DNA of 64,000 nt from Lepeophtheirus salmonis (Eukaryota; Arthropoda; Copepoda; Siphonostomatoida; Caligidae): positions 11,718,001-11,782,000 of the forward strand of contig NC_052140.2 of NCBI RefSeq assembly GCF_016086655.4, in the 5' to 3' direction. How positions within the stretch are numbered: position 1 is the stretch's first letter; every line of letters starts with the position of its first letter. A program made the translations under genes and the position numbers. This document shows, in pieces, positions 53,313 through 63,534 of this stretch. The notes beneath the pieces were generated by a model, which worked only from the letters and a program-made list of their open reading frames with translations, was not told the origin of the DNA and searched no databases.

Positions 53313-53560
53313 CAGGGTGATTAAGATAAATTAGAAAAAAATTTAAGAGCCTTATAACAAATGAACTTGATGGGCTAAAAAAATTTGTTTTTAGTTATTT
53401 GAAAGCTACTTTGAATCTTAATTATTCATACTGAAATCCACCTATCTTGATAAGAGGGTGGTGGCAAATATGGAAGGCCTGAACGACTTGCTGCATGTCA
53501 AGTTTTCGCCATTTACGGGTAATGAACTTCTTCAAGGCCTCCACAGATGAATATATTTGA
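53313..53560 (-). mobile_element. mariner 3' end with transposase C-terminus
   Basis: CAGGGTGATTAAGATAAATT after TA at 53,311-53,312 is a terminal repeat. On the minus strand toward it runs SVEALKKFITRKWRKLDMQQ then VVQAF..., the standard mariner C-terminus, about 53,450-53,555. Its 5' part is missing. Confidence 0.65.
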
Positions 53561-53961
53561 ATCACTTCTTAATTCTTCACAATTTTATTATTTTTTTTGC
53601 ATGCAAAGTTAAAAAAATCGTTTTATCTCTTCCTTGCGTAATAATGAAAAGCTTTCTAATCTCTCTAAAAGGTTTAAAAAGTAAAGTATGTGCACACAAA
53701 AACACAAGGGAAGTAATAAAACGCTAATTGCAAAAAACATGTGCAAAACTGTGATTAAATTTATTTATTGGTATTATGTGTGAACATTGGTGAATATTGT
53801 CAAATTTCTTGCCGTTTATTTTTTATTCCCCTCAAAATTACGTATACAAAATGTAATGAATTTCAATGCATGTGATGCGTCAACATAAAAACAATCTTGA
53901 ACAAAAGTAAAGAAGAGGACAAAACCTCAATGGATATTTCTACTTCATATACAATGTTGGT
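53561..53961. other. no gene recognised
   Basis: AT-rich filler. Confidence 0.45.
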
Positions 53962-54225
53962 CTAAAAAGATTCCGACCTCAACGTGAAGATGAAGGCACT
54001 CATAAATAAAAGCTAGTTACATCTATTATGCACCTGTTGATAGTTATTCAGCAAAATTTCAGCCATTTTGGAAACGGAGTTATTTGAGTGAGTTGGTATG
54101 AGTGATTTTGTAGATAAATTTTCCAATTTTTATTTTTCAACATAGTTTTCTTGTATCACCCAAAGTTTATCTCAGTGTTGCTGCCATGCCAATAACCTTT
54201 CTCGTCTGTGACTTTGCTGGAAGAA
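53962..54225. mobile_element. mariner family E, rearranged copy
   Basis: The 5' tip and arm run on the plus strand (TTGGTCTAAAAAGATTCCGA, CAACGTGAAGATGAAGGCAC, CTAGTTACATC), but from 54,130 the C-terminal coding end follows inverted (CAACATAGTTTTCTTGTATC ... GTTGCTGCCATGCC). In the other copies the two run in the same direction. Confidence 0.6.
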
Positions 54226-54396
54226 GTGTGTAGAGCTGCAAACTTAGCCCATTAAAATAAACAGATTTTAGATTCTAAGAAACAAGTACAGAAAGGTTAA
54301 TCGAAATATAAAGCTTTTAAGGTTAAAAAGAATGGTGAAAATAAGACAAATACAAAATCAAAACAACAATTAAAAATGATATAATATTTTTAGTGG

Positions 54397-54582
54397 TTAA
54401 CTGACGAAGAATTTGTTCATTTCTTTAGTAACTTTAATGGATAAATTCACAATGTCTTTGAGGTTCAATTCATTCTTAGTCCTTTTTGCATATGATATTT
54501 GCTGACTTTTGGTATTAATGGCGTTGACCTTGCCTTCCCCCTTCCCACAATGGTGTTCTAAAAATTCATTTCTATCAGATAC
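54397..54582 (-). CDS. candidate last exon of a host gene, unrecognised
   Basis: On the minus strand a pyrimidine-containing tract CCCCCACAACTTATTACTAT is followed by TAG, and the frame is open for 62 codons from there to TAA (54,397-54,399). It reads SDRNEFLEHHCGKGEGKVNA, INTKSQQISYAKRTKNELNL, KDIVNLSIKVTKEMNKFFVS. The content is varied and helix-like, with no stop, beside decayed transposons. Splice phase would be 0. A mariner C-terminus on the other strand lies just upstream, in the presumed intron. No further exon was found upstream and no clear AATAAA follows. I cannot name the protein. Confidence 0.42.
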   Translation of the reverse strand, partial: VSDRNEFLEHHCGKGEGKVNAINTKSQQISYAKRTKNELNLKDIVNLSIKVTKEMNKFFVS

Positions 54583-54584
54583 CT

Positions 54585-54690
54585 AATAGTAATAAGTTGT
54601 GGGGGAATTATGACTCCTGCAAGGCCTTCGGGCGACGTGTAAAGGCTGTTATTGATGCTGAAGGTAGTCATATTGTGTGACCAATTTTGT
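54585..54690 (+). pseudogene. mariner transposase C-terminal tip
   Basis: The plus strand reads DSCKAFGRRVKAVIDAEGSH then IV and a stop (about 54,617-54,682), the standard C-terminal end (ACxxFRRRxKAVIDAEGGHIE). Only this tip remains recognisable. It may be the far end of one of the mariner copies at 52-53.5 kb or a separate fragment. No terminal repeat was confirmed after it. Confidence 0.65.
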
Positions 54691-54911
54691 ATGGACCTTG
54701 TTTACAAGTTTTTTTTTCTTTTACTTAAATTATTGAAGTATCTCTAAAGCAACCTCTCGAATCGACGGCTTGCCACCCAACCCTGTCTATGTAATACTTC
54801 TCTGATATATTTGTAAGGGTTATACTAAATACGTCACAAAATTGGGCGTGTTTTTAAACCTTGAGAATAGTGGCTCTGAAATACCTTGTCTTTAGGTATC
54901 ATAGTTGCAAC

Positions 54912-55738
54912 TAGTGATGGGACGATTAATCGGAATCGGACATTGGATGTTTTTTTCTGAGATCGGGATCGGCATGGGGAATTTGGATTCTGATTCCTAT
55001 AGATTTTTATTTAATACTGGTATTTTATTATTTATTACTTATTTGTTATGAAAATAAATAAAAATAAAAATACCCCCTCCAAATTAAGGAATTTTTCCTT
55101 TTTAGTAAAAAATGTAATATTTAAAGTTTAATTTAAATTTTCAAATTTTTTTCCAAAAAATTTAATATTTCAATTTTTTTTTGCAAATATTTTATAATAA
55201 ATTTTTTTTCTTCAAAATTTTACCCAAAAAATTAATTTTTTGAGAAGAGTTTGGTATTTTTGAAATTGTTTTCACAAAAAATTATATTTTCAGTTAACAG
55301 ATATGGATTTTGGAAATTTTTCTGCGAACAATTAAATTTTTTGTAAATAATTATGGATTTTGGAATTTTTTTTCGATAGTTGTTAATTTTTGAAAAAAAT
55401 TTAAATATGAAATTGTGTATTTTCAAAAAAAAGTGTGTTTTTTTAACAGTTATTTAAAATATGAAAGAATCGGCCTTGGCATCAAAAAAACTTTTCTTCA
55501 ATTATGGATTTTGGAATTTTTTTCGATAGTTGTTAATTTTTGAAAAAAATTTAAATATGAAATTGTGTATTTTCAAAAAAAAAGTAATATATATATATTA
55601 TCCTGTGGACGCTCTTGACAGCAAAACTGTGTTTTTTAACAGTTATTTAAAATATGAAAGAATCGGCCTTGGCATCAAAAACTTTTCTTCAAAGCGAATC
55701 GGCATTGGAATTTTTTTTTTTAATCCGTCTCATCACTA
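54912..55738. mobile_element. hAT-type MITE with perfect 8-bp duplication
   Basis: Flanked on both sides by GTTGCAAC (54,904-54,911; 55,739-55,746). Ends TAGTGATGGGACG and its inverse CGTCTCATCACTA, extended by AATCGG...CGGAATTGG-like pairs. 827 bp, AT-rich, no transposase. The perfect duplication suggests a recent insertion. Confidence 0.9.
55350..55693. repeat. near-identical tandem duplication inside the MITE
   Basis: 55,350-55,499 and 55,501-55,693 share almost every base (ATTATGGATTTTGGAATTTT, TCGATAGTTGTTAATTTTTG, AATATGAAAGAATCGGCCTT, GGCATCAAAAA). The second has an extra stretch of about 43 bp (ATATATATATTATCCTGTGG and onward). Confidence 0.9.
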
Positions 55739-55746
55739 GTTGCAAC

Positions 55747-56111
55747 TACAAAATGTTTTACAACACATGCATACCTATTTAGATAAAGCATTTAAATGGA
55801 TTCACATACAACTTTAAATCAATTCAAAAAATAATTTAATTTATGATAAATTGTCAGAATAGACAGTTTTTGGTTATTGAAAAATGGCTTTAAGGCAAAA
55901 TATATCATAAGAAACTTTTAGATAACAAAAATATGAAGTATTAAATATTACATTGGTAGCAACTCGTTTACCATAAATTGAAATGAGGAATTAGAAAAAG
56001 CAAAAGAGTTTAGGCACTTAATAAATTCAACATAATTGCCTTTTTTTAATCAATTCCATAAGATTTTGTTGTTGATGGAAATATTTGTAGTGACCCAATG
56101 GGCTGTATATT
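55747..56111. other. no gene recognised
   Basis: AT-rich filler. Confidence 0.5.
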
Positions 56112-56772
56112 AAAGGTTGGGGAAAAAGTACCTTTGTAGTTTTTGTCTTATTTTAATGCTTTATAAGAAGTCTTAAAATCATCCTCTTTAAGCCAAGTAT
56201 GCCTGGTTCTGTTCGATTACTTGTTACCGACGAGAATTCAACTTCATAATACCCTTCTTGTAAAAGGCCTTGCCCCTATTCGGAAAAAAAATGACAAACA
56301 GTTTTCAAAGGCCTCTATTGATGCCCAAATTGTACCCCAAGCACCTTGGCCATAGGCAGGAACATGTAGTAGTGCCAGGTCAGGCCTATAGAGTAGATGC
56401 ATAAGACCTTCCCATCTGAGCTCCCGGAGCTTCTGGCGAGTGATCCAAGATGTGTGCGGTCTAGCGTTGTCGTGTTTCATCTCTTATCCCGCCATACCGG
56501 CCGCTTTTGTTCGATCGCCAGTTTCAAATGGTCGATTTGTACACAGTATATGGCGGAATTAAGCATTTGACCAAAGGTGTAGGGCATCAATCACCTCCAC
56601 TACTACTGAACAAAATCGCTGGAACTACTATTGTGCAATACGAATCAAAAAAGTATCAGCCCCGTATACATCCTAATTATGTTGGTAGCATTCGACGCGT
56701 TTTTCCCTTTCAGGTCGCAAAAATGTCGAATTATATCGAAATATATCGAATTTATTCTTTTGAGACTTCCAT
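56112..56772 (-). pseudogene. mariner (irritans/Hsmar-like) transposase, deleted
   Basis: ATG at 56,772 begins MEVSKE, stop, IRYISI, then KGKNASNATNI, the N-terminus of classic mariner. The DNA-binding and first catalytic parts are deleted; the reading resumes near 56,570 with QMLNSAIYCVQIDHLKLAIE, KRPV. The best open piece (56,244-56,480) reads HDNARPHTSWITRQKLRELR (HDN holds the second aspartate), WEGLMHLLYRPDLALL (last aspartate, PDLA), then in another frame MFLPMAKVLGVQFGH and GLLQEGYYEVEF. The 3' end AGGTTGGGGAAAAAGTACCT at 56,115 matches the mariner/Hsmar terminal repeat as I know it. Not family A, E or F. Confidence 0.85.
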
Positions 56773-56839
56773 ACTCGATGCACAATAATTCCCAACTGAA
56801 CTGGACAAGTGTAATACAGTCTCGAAAGCGTTAGTAGTA

Positions 56840-57481
56840 TACACTCACACCTTTACAACCCATCATCGTATGATCCCATAATACCAATAATGAGCAGGAA
56901 ATACGAAATTACTCCACCTAATATTAATAATACACGGGGTTGTTTATCTTAGATTCCGCGGGTCTCAGCATCTTTTAAGCGTTACAACCCGTCCTGCAAC
57001 ATTTGATCTAATTCGAATGTTATGGAAAGTTGTACAAATATATTTAATATTTGATTATTTCGTGCTCTAATCTAATACATTTTATTATAATATATTTAAT
57101 TGCAATTTAAAAGTTTATTTTACAAAATTGAGCAAGAACCTTGTGACTCACAATTTAATATTTTTGATGATGGAATTAATTTCGTAACTGTTTTGAGCTA
57201 AAATTGAGTATTATACACCCCTGGATTGATAAAAATACTTATCATTTATTAAAATTTAAATTTTATCGCCCAATGCTTTTTAGAGTATGCTCCTGAAACA
57301 ATAAGTCTGATTATATTCAATTATTTATTTACCTTGAATGTCTTGTTTACAATATATTCATATAATTTACAATTTTAAATCGAATACAACACAATCCCTA
57401 CTCATAGCTGATATAGAATAAGAAAAAACAATAATACGACAAACTACAATAAAACCATGGAAAGATTAGGTTATGTGTCCA
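56840..57481. other. no gene recognised
   Basis: AT-rich filler; the mariner's 5' terminal repeat was not found here. Confidence 0.45.
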
Positions 57482-57835
57482 CTACGCAATCAGTTTTTGA
57501 CGTCGAAAATTATAGTTTTTTTTAAATTTTACTTCACATATTCTTACCAAAGGAGTCATCCTATTACACTCGTAGAAAATATCGGGTGACGTTTCTATTT
57601 TCATGGTAAAGAATGTGTATTCCATACTCCCATCCTCGTTGTTCGACTTATTTGTATAAATTGATGATGTAACGATTCCGAAGAGAAGCCATTTTTGCTT
57701 TGATGAAGTAAAAGGGTGTTTAAATAGTGTTTTTGTATCGATGCCAACCATTGGGAGACCTAGTGTGTCCAATCGTTTAGTTACCAGCTTTTCTGCTGAG
57801 TTTTCTTCCCAACTTAGTAATTCCGTTCTTATTTG
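57482..57835 (-). CDS. open frame, 117 codons, unrecognised
   Basis: On the minus strand the frame is open from 57,835 (after a TAA) to the stop at 57,482. It reads TELLSWEENSAEKLVTKRLD, LGLPMVGIDTKTLFKHPFTS, SKQKWLLFGIVTSSIYTNKS, MEYTFFTMKIETSPDIFYEC and NRMTPLVRICEVKFKKNY. Composition and residue variety suggest true coding origin. There is no early ATG, so it would be an exon or a 5'-lost gene. No catalytic or zinc motif is visible. It lies between a mariner relic and LINE relics and might belong to a mobile element I do not know. Confidence 0.4.
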   Translation of the reverse strand, partial: QIRTELLSWEENSAEKLVTKRLDTLGLPMVGIDTKTLFKHPFTSSKQKWLLFGIVTSSIYTNKSNNEDGSMEYTFFTMKIETSPDIFYECNRMTPLVRICEVKFKKNYNFRRQKLIA

Positions 57836-58429
57836 TTAATTGACTTCAGAGCATGGTTGGTGGTACAAAACGCGTAGTTCTTTTGTACTTGAGGACAATT
57901 GAAGTAGTCTTCTTGTGTGTTATAAAGTTTGCGAGGCCAACTCCTCGTTCATTCCCAAGCCTGAGTGCTCCAGCAGTGGTAACATTGAGGAGTATATTTA
58001 TTTCTTATATCCAATCTTGGGTTTTAGTTCAATGGTTTTTCATGGCATCTTGCTAACAAGTAAAAAGATTTTTGAACACCTTTACGACATTATTTTCCAA
58101 GTACCAGTCATGCATATTTGTCACTTGAAAAAGGTTTAAAGGCTCTCTAAATATGTTTCCTCTGGGTTTTTTTTTTTTTTTGTACTTTGATTAAATTAAA
58201 ATCACACGAAAATCTCCACTTGTACGAATTCTTTTGAGCCAGTTAATGTTCAAGGTTCTCCCAAAAACCTGGTCAACAAGTCCTAGATCCCACTTTCAGG
58301 TTGAAGCAATTAATCTCCATTCGGAAATATACTTCTTTCGTCCTTCCCAGCCCATAGAAACTACTCTCTCTTTGCCGTGATTATATTGAAAAGGCTTTCT
58401 GTGAAAGGGGAATATAGGAAAAGTTGAAC
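57836..58429. other. no gene recognised
   Basis: Mixed composition. May hold upstream parts of the plus-strand LINE, but I could not align reverse transcriptase motifs here. Confidence 0.3.
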
Positions 58430-59020
58430 AGTGTTCAGTATAATTTTTTGGTTCCATATGTATATTTTATCAAGTTGGCTTATCCTAAATGGGACTCCCA
58501 CCTCGAGCGTTTTGGTTATTATACTTGACATTTTATTCCCATTTTCGTGTAATACTTCTTTCTCACTATGACATGAAACTATAATACCCAGCTATTGGAT
58601 TTAATTCTTCAACTTATATTTTAAAATCCTTAGGTTATGTAGATGATCTGACTTTAATTTTTACAGGTACTACTTCACTTCAAACTTTAAAATCGATTCA
58701 AAATGTGACCAAACATTTGAAAACATACTCTTTATGGTCTGATCTTCAAATTAATGCAGAAATGATAGAAGATTTAAGTCCATGCATATCACTTTTTCAA
58801 AATGAATTACTTCTTTTAGTTACACCACTGTTGAAATAAGATTTCTAGGGTCATGGATATGTTATTATTATAATTTTTTTGTTGAAATGAATCAAGATGA
58901 CAACATTTCTGAACTGATGAATGTTGTAAAGATTTTTATTTCGTTTTTTTTTTAAATATGTGGGATAAAGCAGAAGGATTGTATTGTACCCAAAGTTACA
59001 CATATTTTAACTGTTAATCC
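58430..59020 (+). mobile_element. LINE relic, reverse transcriptase fragment
   Basis: The plus strand reads ILKSLGYVDDLTLIFTGTTS then LQTLKSIQNVTKHLKTYSLW and SDLQINAEM (about 58,620-58,765). YVDD is the reverse transcriptase active site (usual Y/FxDD). After a frameshift, YTTVEIRFLGSWICYYYNFF matches the following FLG(V/I)W block. The upstream motifs are too worn to place. It is cut at about 59,020 by the poly(T) of an opposite-strand LINE. Confidence 0.75.
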
Positions 59021-59021
59021 T

Positions 59022-60985
59022 TTTTTTTTAAACCTTTATTTAGACAACAAATAATTTATAAAAATACGAATTATCTAAAATTTTCATGTGAAAAAGCATT
59101 TACAAAAAAATAATTAATATAATAGTTTAAATTTCTTCACCACATTAAGGCCTACCAACATAAGTTATTCATATATATATAAACTAAAACGTTAGCATCT
59201 AAAATCAATAAAATACAAACATAATATTATTAGCAAATTTGATTTTAAACCAACAACTAGGTGGTTTTTTTTGCTCTTTCTAAAAAGATTGAGTATCTTC
59301 TACAATGTCTAAAAATGTCTTGATGCGTTTGATGTATGATATTTAATGATAACAGAGGCCCAGACACAAGTAACTACGATCACCCTAGGGGTTTCAACTC
59401 GAATGCTCCATATCTTGCCACCGCCGAAACGTTATATTTACGTTATTGTACTCCAGACCCCTCGAGTTTAAACTAATAAATGATCTCAGAATATGTAATT
59501 GTGGACATTCCGAAAAAGCGTGTCTAAAAGTATTGAATACTTTACTAAAATCTTTACATGGAGTGTTGAAAAACAAAATTCCTGTAGCCATTTGAAATTG
59601 AGCTGTGAGTTTTCTTTCATCAGTAATTTGGGAAGTCGAGGATATACTCCTATGCATCCAATTATTAGATCAATTTAATTCCTTAATCCATCCATCACAC
59701 CTTGAAAATGCAGAGTGCTCTTCAGAATTAGAAAAGTCCATTTTCAAATGCAAAACAACGGGCATATTGTGTAGTGTGGCATGTTTAATGAGAGGAAACT
59801 AAACTTCCAGGTAAAAAAACATAAAAAACAAACAAAAAACAGAGTGAATACCAATACAATGTATTGTTAGCTGATTTTTTGTAAGTGCCTCCCATTCCTA
59901 AGATACAAGGTCACATAAATTGTTAAAAAGAGTTTTTTTTCCAAGATTCGTATGAATAATATCCAAGGTCGTTCCACAATGGTATGTGGGAGTCGCTTTC
60001 CAAAGAATCCTTTGTGTTGCAACAAGCAAAGGGGGAAAAGTCGTTGATATATCAATTTATAAGATCCGTTTCAAGTATAACACATTCCTAGTATGGACTT
60101 GATGTTATCATACATCTCCACTCCATTTTGGGATTCTTCGTTATATCAACCAAAACTTTCATATACATTTTTGTGATTATTTCCACAAAAGATTTGAGCC
60201 CACCACACAATCGATTTCTTGGTCTACTACAAGCTCAAATGTAATTCCGATGAAAAATATTCTGCAAACAAATTTTTTCCTCTAATATCGCATCCTCTGA
60301 CAATATTAATAAAGAGATAGCCTTATACAAAACATTAAGAATAACAAAAGTGTTATAAAGGTCTATTCTTTTTTGAAGGTTATAATTGCACCAGCATTTG
60401 ATAAAATTATTGAACCTGGTTTTTAGTTCCAGCCAATTTAATTCTGAGGGACCAAATCCTACACATTTAATTTATAAAACAGCTATAACTTCTTTGGTAG
60501 AACAATTTAAAATTTTCAAACCTTTTCCCGGATGCTATGAGCCAATAGGGAGAATTGCAGTCCTTGATTGATTGATTTTCAATCCCCACTTTTTTTTTTA
60601 ACGTTGTAAAATAAGATATTTCTATTCTTCTTTACAATTGAGCTTCCGAGTTCGCTTCTATCATCACAGTCACATCATCTGTGTAAAGATCTATAAGATG
60701 TTTAATATTTCCAAAACTGACACTGAATCCTAGATATTTTCTTGTCATTTCTGTTCATAGCTCTTTTATTTTTGCTACAAGGAGCGGGGGCCGAAAGAAA
60801 ACCTGATAATGAATGATGCGATTTTAGTATATTGTAGCTCATTTGAACACATATATTCAGAGGATTATTGTGTTGAAAAAACTTTTAAAACTAGTTCTCA
60901 AATGAGGCCTCCCTGACACTATCAAAATGGAAGTCGGGATTTTGCTGTCGTCCACTGTATATTGTACTACCCTATGATTGGACCG
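59022..60985 (-). mobile_element. LINE relic with poly(A) end, minus strand
   Basis: The 3' end is at 59,022: inverted, CTAAATAAAGGTTTAAAAAAAA, a polyadenylation signal followed by an A-tail. Going 5', about 59,394-59,657 gives TPCKDFSKVFNTFRHAFSEC (C-terminal zinc-knuckle type block). 60,060-60,400 gives KRIDLYNTFVILNVLYKAIS. 60,640-60,740 gives FGNIKHLIDLYTDDVTVMIE, the reverse transcriptase active site (YTDD), followed after a shift by GLKINQSRTAILPIGS. Motifs upstream to about 60,985 are worn. Nearly 2 kb remain of a 5'-truncated copy. Clade not assigned. Confidence 0.78.
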
Positions 60986-61349
60986 CAGAACAAAAAAAAA
61001 AAAAAATGAACGGAACGACAAGATGGTGTAACCCCCATAAGTCTAATGTTTACAATTATATTTTTTACACTCATAATATCAAGTGGGAGACTTGTGGGAA
61101 GAATACTATTTTGATGCATTGTTTCACTTGTCAAGAAAAAAAAAACATACCCAATTTTGCAAAAATATATTCAACAAAAAGAAAGGAGAACTCCCCAAGA
61201 ATATCTAATTTATGCCAAGAACTGAGAATGTTGCAGATATATTGTTTTGTCAGACATGAGTAGAACACTAGTATTATACGCACACTTTTTGCAAAAATTA
61301 TAACACCTTTATCCAAGCATTTGTTGATAGACTTAACCTCTTTTATGCA
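60986..61349. other. no gene recognised
   Basis: Contains an A-run at 60,991-61,005 and an 85-residue plus frame (61,006-61,263) without family features. Confidence 0.35.
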
Positions 61350-62050
61350 TGCACACTAGGGCGGTTTGCTTGTCAACTTTTCACGAATTTCGACTCTAAT
61401 TAGTACGGAAATGTTTTGAATTGCTAAGGGAATAGTCTATACAGAATTGCATTATCCTACAAGGTGATCCTTAAGTCGTACATCTCGATCTATAATAATA
61501 AAAAAAAGGCATAAACTATTTACTTAGTAAGTATAGATACCCGGAAAACCTTTTTAGCTATTTTGCACAAAACTAATTTGATAGACAATTTTTCTTACAT
61601 ATGAAAAGTATGTAAAATATTTTTTTTCTAAAACTGTCATATGGAGCCAAAAAACAGGGAAAAGTTTTTGATAATTTGATGATCCGCGTATAGCACGCAT
61701 TATTTTTAATTACATTTTCTAAAAGGAAATATTAAAGTTTTCTTCTTTTTTGCTCTACAAGGGTAGCTTTAGAAAAAATCTTTTTAATATTTTAGATAGT
61801 TTAGAACAATGCCTATCATAGTTATTTTATGCAAAGTAAGGAGAAATGCTTCACTTTAATCTTAATTGACAAAATAAAGAAACTTTTGTCTTTTTTCAAA
61901 CTCTGACCTAGATGTGCTACCTAAAGATGACATTTTAGTTCAATGAAATTTTGTATATGTGATTTTTTTTACAATATAACAGCTTTTCCGAACTACCTTT
62001 AATCGAAATTGGAAATAAAATGAAGAACAAACCGGCCTAATGCACACATA
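61350..62050. mobile_element. R2 MITE, complete copy
   Basis: The left end CACTAGGGCGGTTTGCTTGT, CAACTTTTCACGAATTTCGA pairs with the inverted right end CATTAGGCCGGTTTGTTCTT, CCAATTTCGATTAAAGG. The right arm (inverted) continues AAATGTCATCTTTAGGTAGC, AAAAAAGACAAAAGTTTC, as in the copies at 23.1 and 47.0 kb. 700 bp, non-coding. Confidence 0.75.
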
Positions 62051-62251
62051 TTACATAATGATTTCATACTATTAAATAAAATGAGCCAGAATTAAGCTAA
62101 AAGGAAAACTTTGATTACTTTTCCTTCTCTTTTATCAACGTTTGTACGTTTAAATATAAATAAAGTTAGGTGGGTAGATATTTTTGTAGTGTTGTATTGG
62201 AATAACACTCGAACTCGAAAATAAAAAAAAAACACTTCAAATTTACTACTA

Positions 62252-62908
62252 CAGGATGCGTAAGCTATCTATAGCCACTTTGATGCTCTCTCTTGGGCAA
62301 ACGCAGGCATTTAGGCAGCTGATTTTTTTTTTTAGATAGCTCGTTCAAACTTGCATCAGTTGGAAAAAATGGAAATAATTGACTAATTTTTCCCCCCAAA
62401 TATCTAGAATAGCCATTGAGTCCCAAGGAATTCCCACCAGGAGTGAAAACCTTAAATTGCTCAAACTGTTGTAACACGCTGGTTTGTAGTGTTGAAAGGA
62501 TTTTAGCCACCTCTATAGGTAATTTTGAGGCAACAGCGATACAAGATGAGTCTCAAATGGTTCCAAGACAATTTTGAAGACTTTTTCTCGCTGGACTTTT
62601 GTCCTCCAAAATTGGCACATCTGAATCTGATTTTTTTGTGTGTGGGGGGTGTTATCGAACGACAAACCAACCGAACCCCTGCAACACCAAAGATTAACTT
62701 ATCAATCGTATGAAGAAGGAATTCCAGGATTTACCAAGGGACCAAGTGGTGAAGGCCTGCTCGAGCTTTAGGCCTCATATAGAGATTGTCAATGAGGCTG
62801 GAGGTTATTTTATTGAATAAATTAAATAAAAACCCATTAAGCTTTCAGAAGCTAGTTTTTATTTTTTTAATCTGATAGCTAGCTTGAGAGAAAGTTGAGT
62901 AGGTAACT
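62252..62908 (+). mobile_element. mariner family A, internally deleted
   Basis: TA (62,250-62,251) then CAGGATGCGTAAGCTATCTA; the 3' end is a worn inverse (GATAGCTAGCTTGAGAGAAA) near 62,905. The arm CTTGCATCAGTTGGAAAAA matches 1-60 and 24.95 kb. Confidence 0.75.
62530..62815 (+). pseudogene. mariner family A transposase C-terminus
   Basis: It reads LKWFQDNFEDFFSLDFCPPK, LAHLNLIFLCVGGVIERQTN, RTPATPKINLSIV, stop, then in frame +1 KKEFQDLPRDQVVKACSSFR and PHIEIVNEAGGYFIE, stop at about 62,818. The WPPxSPDLNPLDFFVWG block has lost both its key proline and aspartates (PPKLAHLNLIF), so the last catalytic residue is gone. Everything upstream of the final third is deleted. Confidence 0.82.
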
Positions 62909-62919
62909 TTTTTTTAAAA

Positions 62920-63225
62920 TATGCTTCAAGTCAATGTCGTCCTCTATGGCTGTAGCCACCGTCTTCATACCAATAGACCCCCTCCGACCCTCAACAGCCA
63001 TTGATATGTGAAGATTTTCTTTGATGGACCTCTTGAGCCCCATCCCGTAAGTGGCTTTGGCTTTTTATGAACCATATGAGGACTGAGAAAGCCTCTTATT
63101 CCCTTTCAGTTGCTTGCAGACGTCATAGACAGTGTTTTTGCCATACTTTGTGACTTTTATGATTGCCTTAGTATCGTTGCCGGTCTCAAACAATTATACA
63201 ATTACTTTACCTTTGCTTCATTGTG
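62920..63225 (-). pseudogene. mariner transposase N-terminal (HTH) fragment
   Basis: On the minus strand from ATG at 63,221, after shifts, the reading is LFETGNDTKAIIKVTKYGKN, TVYDVCKQLKGN, KAKATYGMGLKRSIKENLHI and SMAVEGRRGSIGMKTVATAI then EDDIDLK. This follows the two-HTH pattern (first HTH with TVYxVxKxxK, linker, then RxxxRxxxxSxRxxAxxxxxS). It breaks off against the 3' end of the family A element, which may have cut it. The catalytic domain is absent. Confidence 0.68.
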
Positions 63226-63304
63226 AAACAGATTAAGTATAAAAATAAAGCAGAGACAGTATGTTCAATTGAAGTTAAAGCTTAGCAAGATAAACGGAAA
63301 ACAC

Positions 63305-63520
63305 GGAGGGTAACACTGAGGATTTGTTGCACAAAGTTTAATTTTAAGTCCTTATTGGACTCAGAGTAGAATTAAGGATCGACATCATAGAAACTCTTCC
63401 CTATGTCCTTCTATATTTCCTTCTCTCCTCATTACAGCTGCCTGCAGCTGATCTAATAAAACGTAAAGTGACCTAAAACATTCTTCAAATTGTAAGAGTG
63501 ACCATGTTGATTTGTCAGTT
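63305..63520 (-). repeat. R1 repeat, inverted
   Basis: Inverted: ACATGGTCACTCTTACAATT, TGAAGAATGTTTTAGGTCAC, CAGCTGCAGGCAGCTGTAAT, GATGTCGATCCTTAATTCTACTCTGAGTCC. Confidence 0.78.
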
Positions 63521-63534
63521 TTGTTAACATGTTA

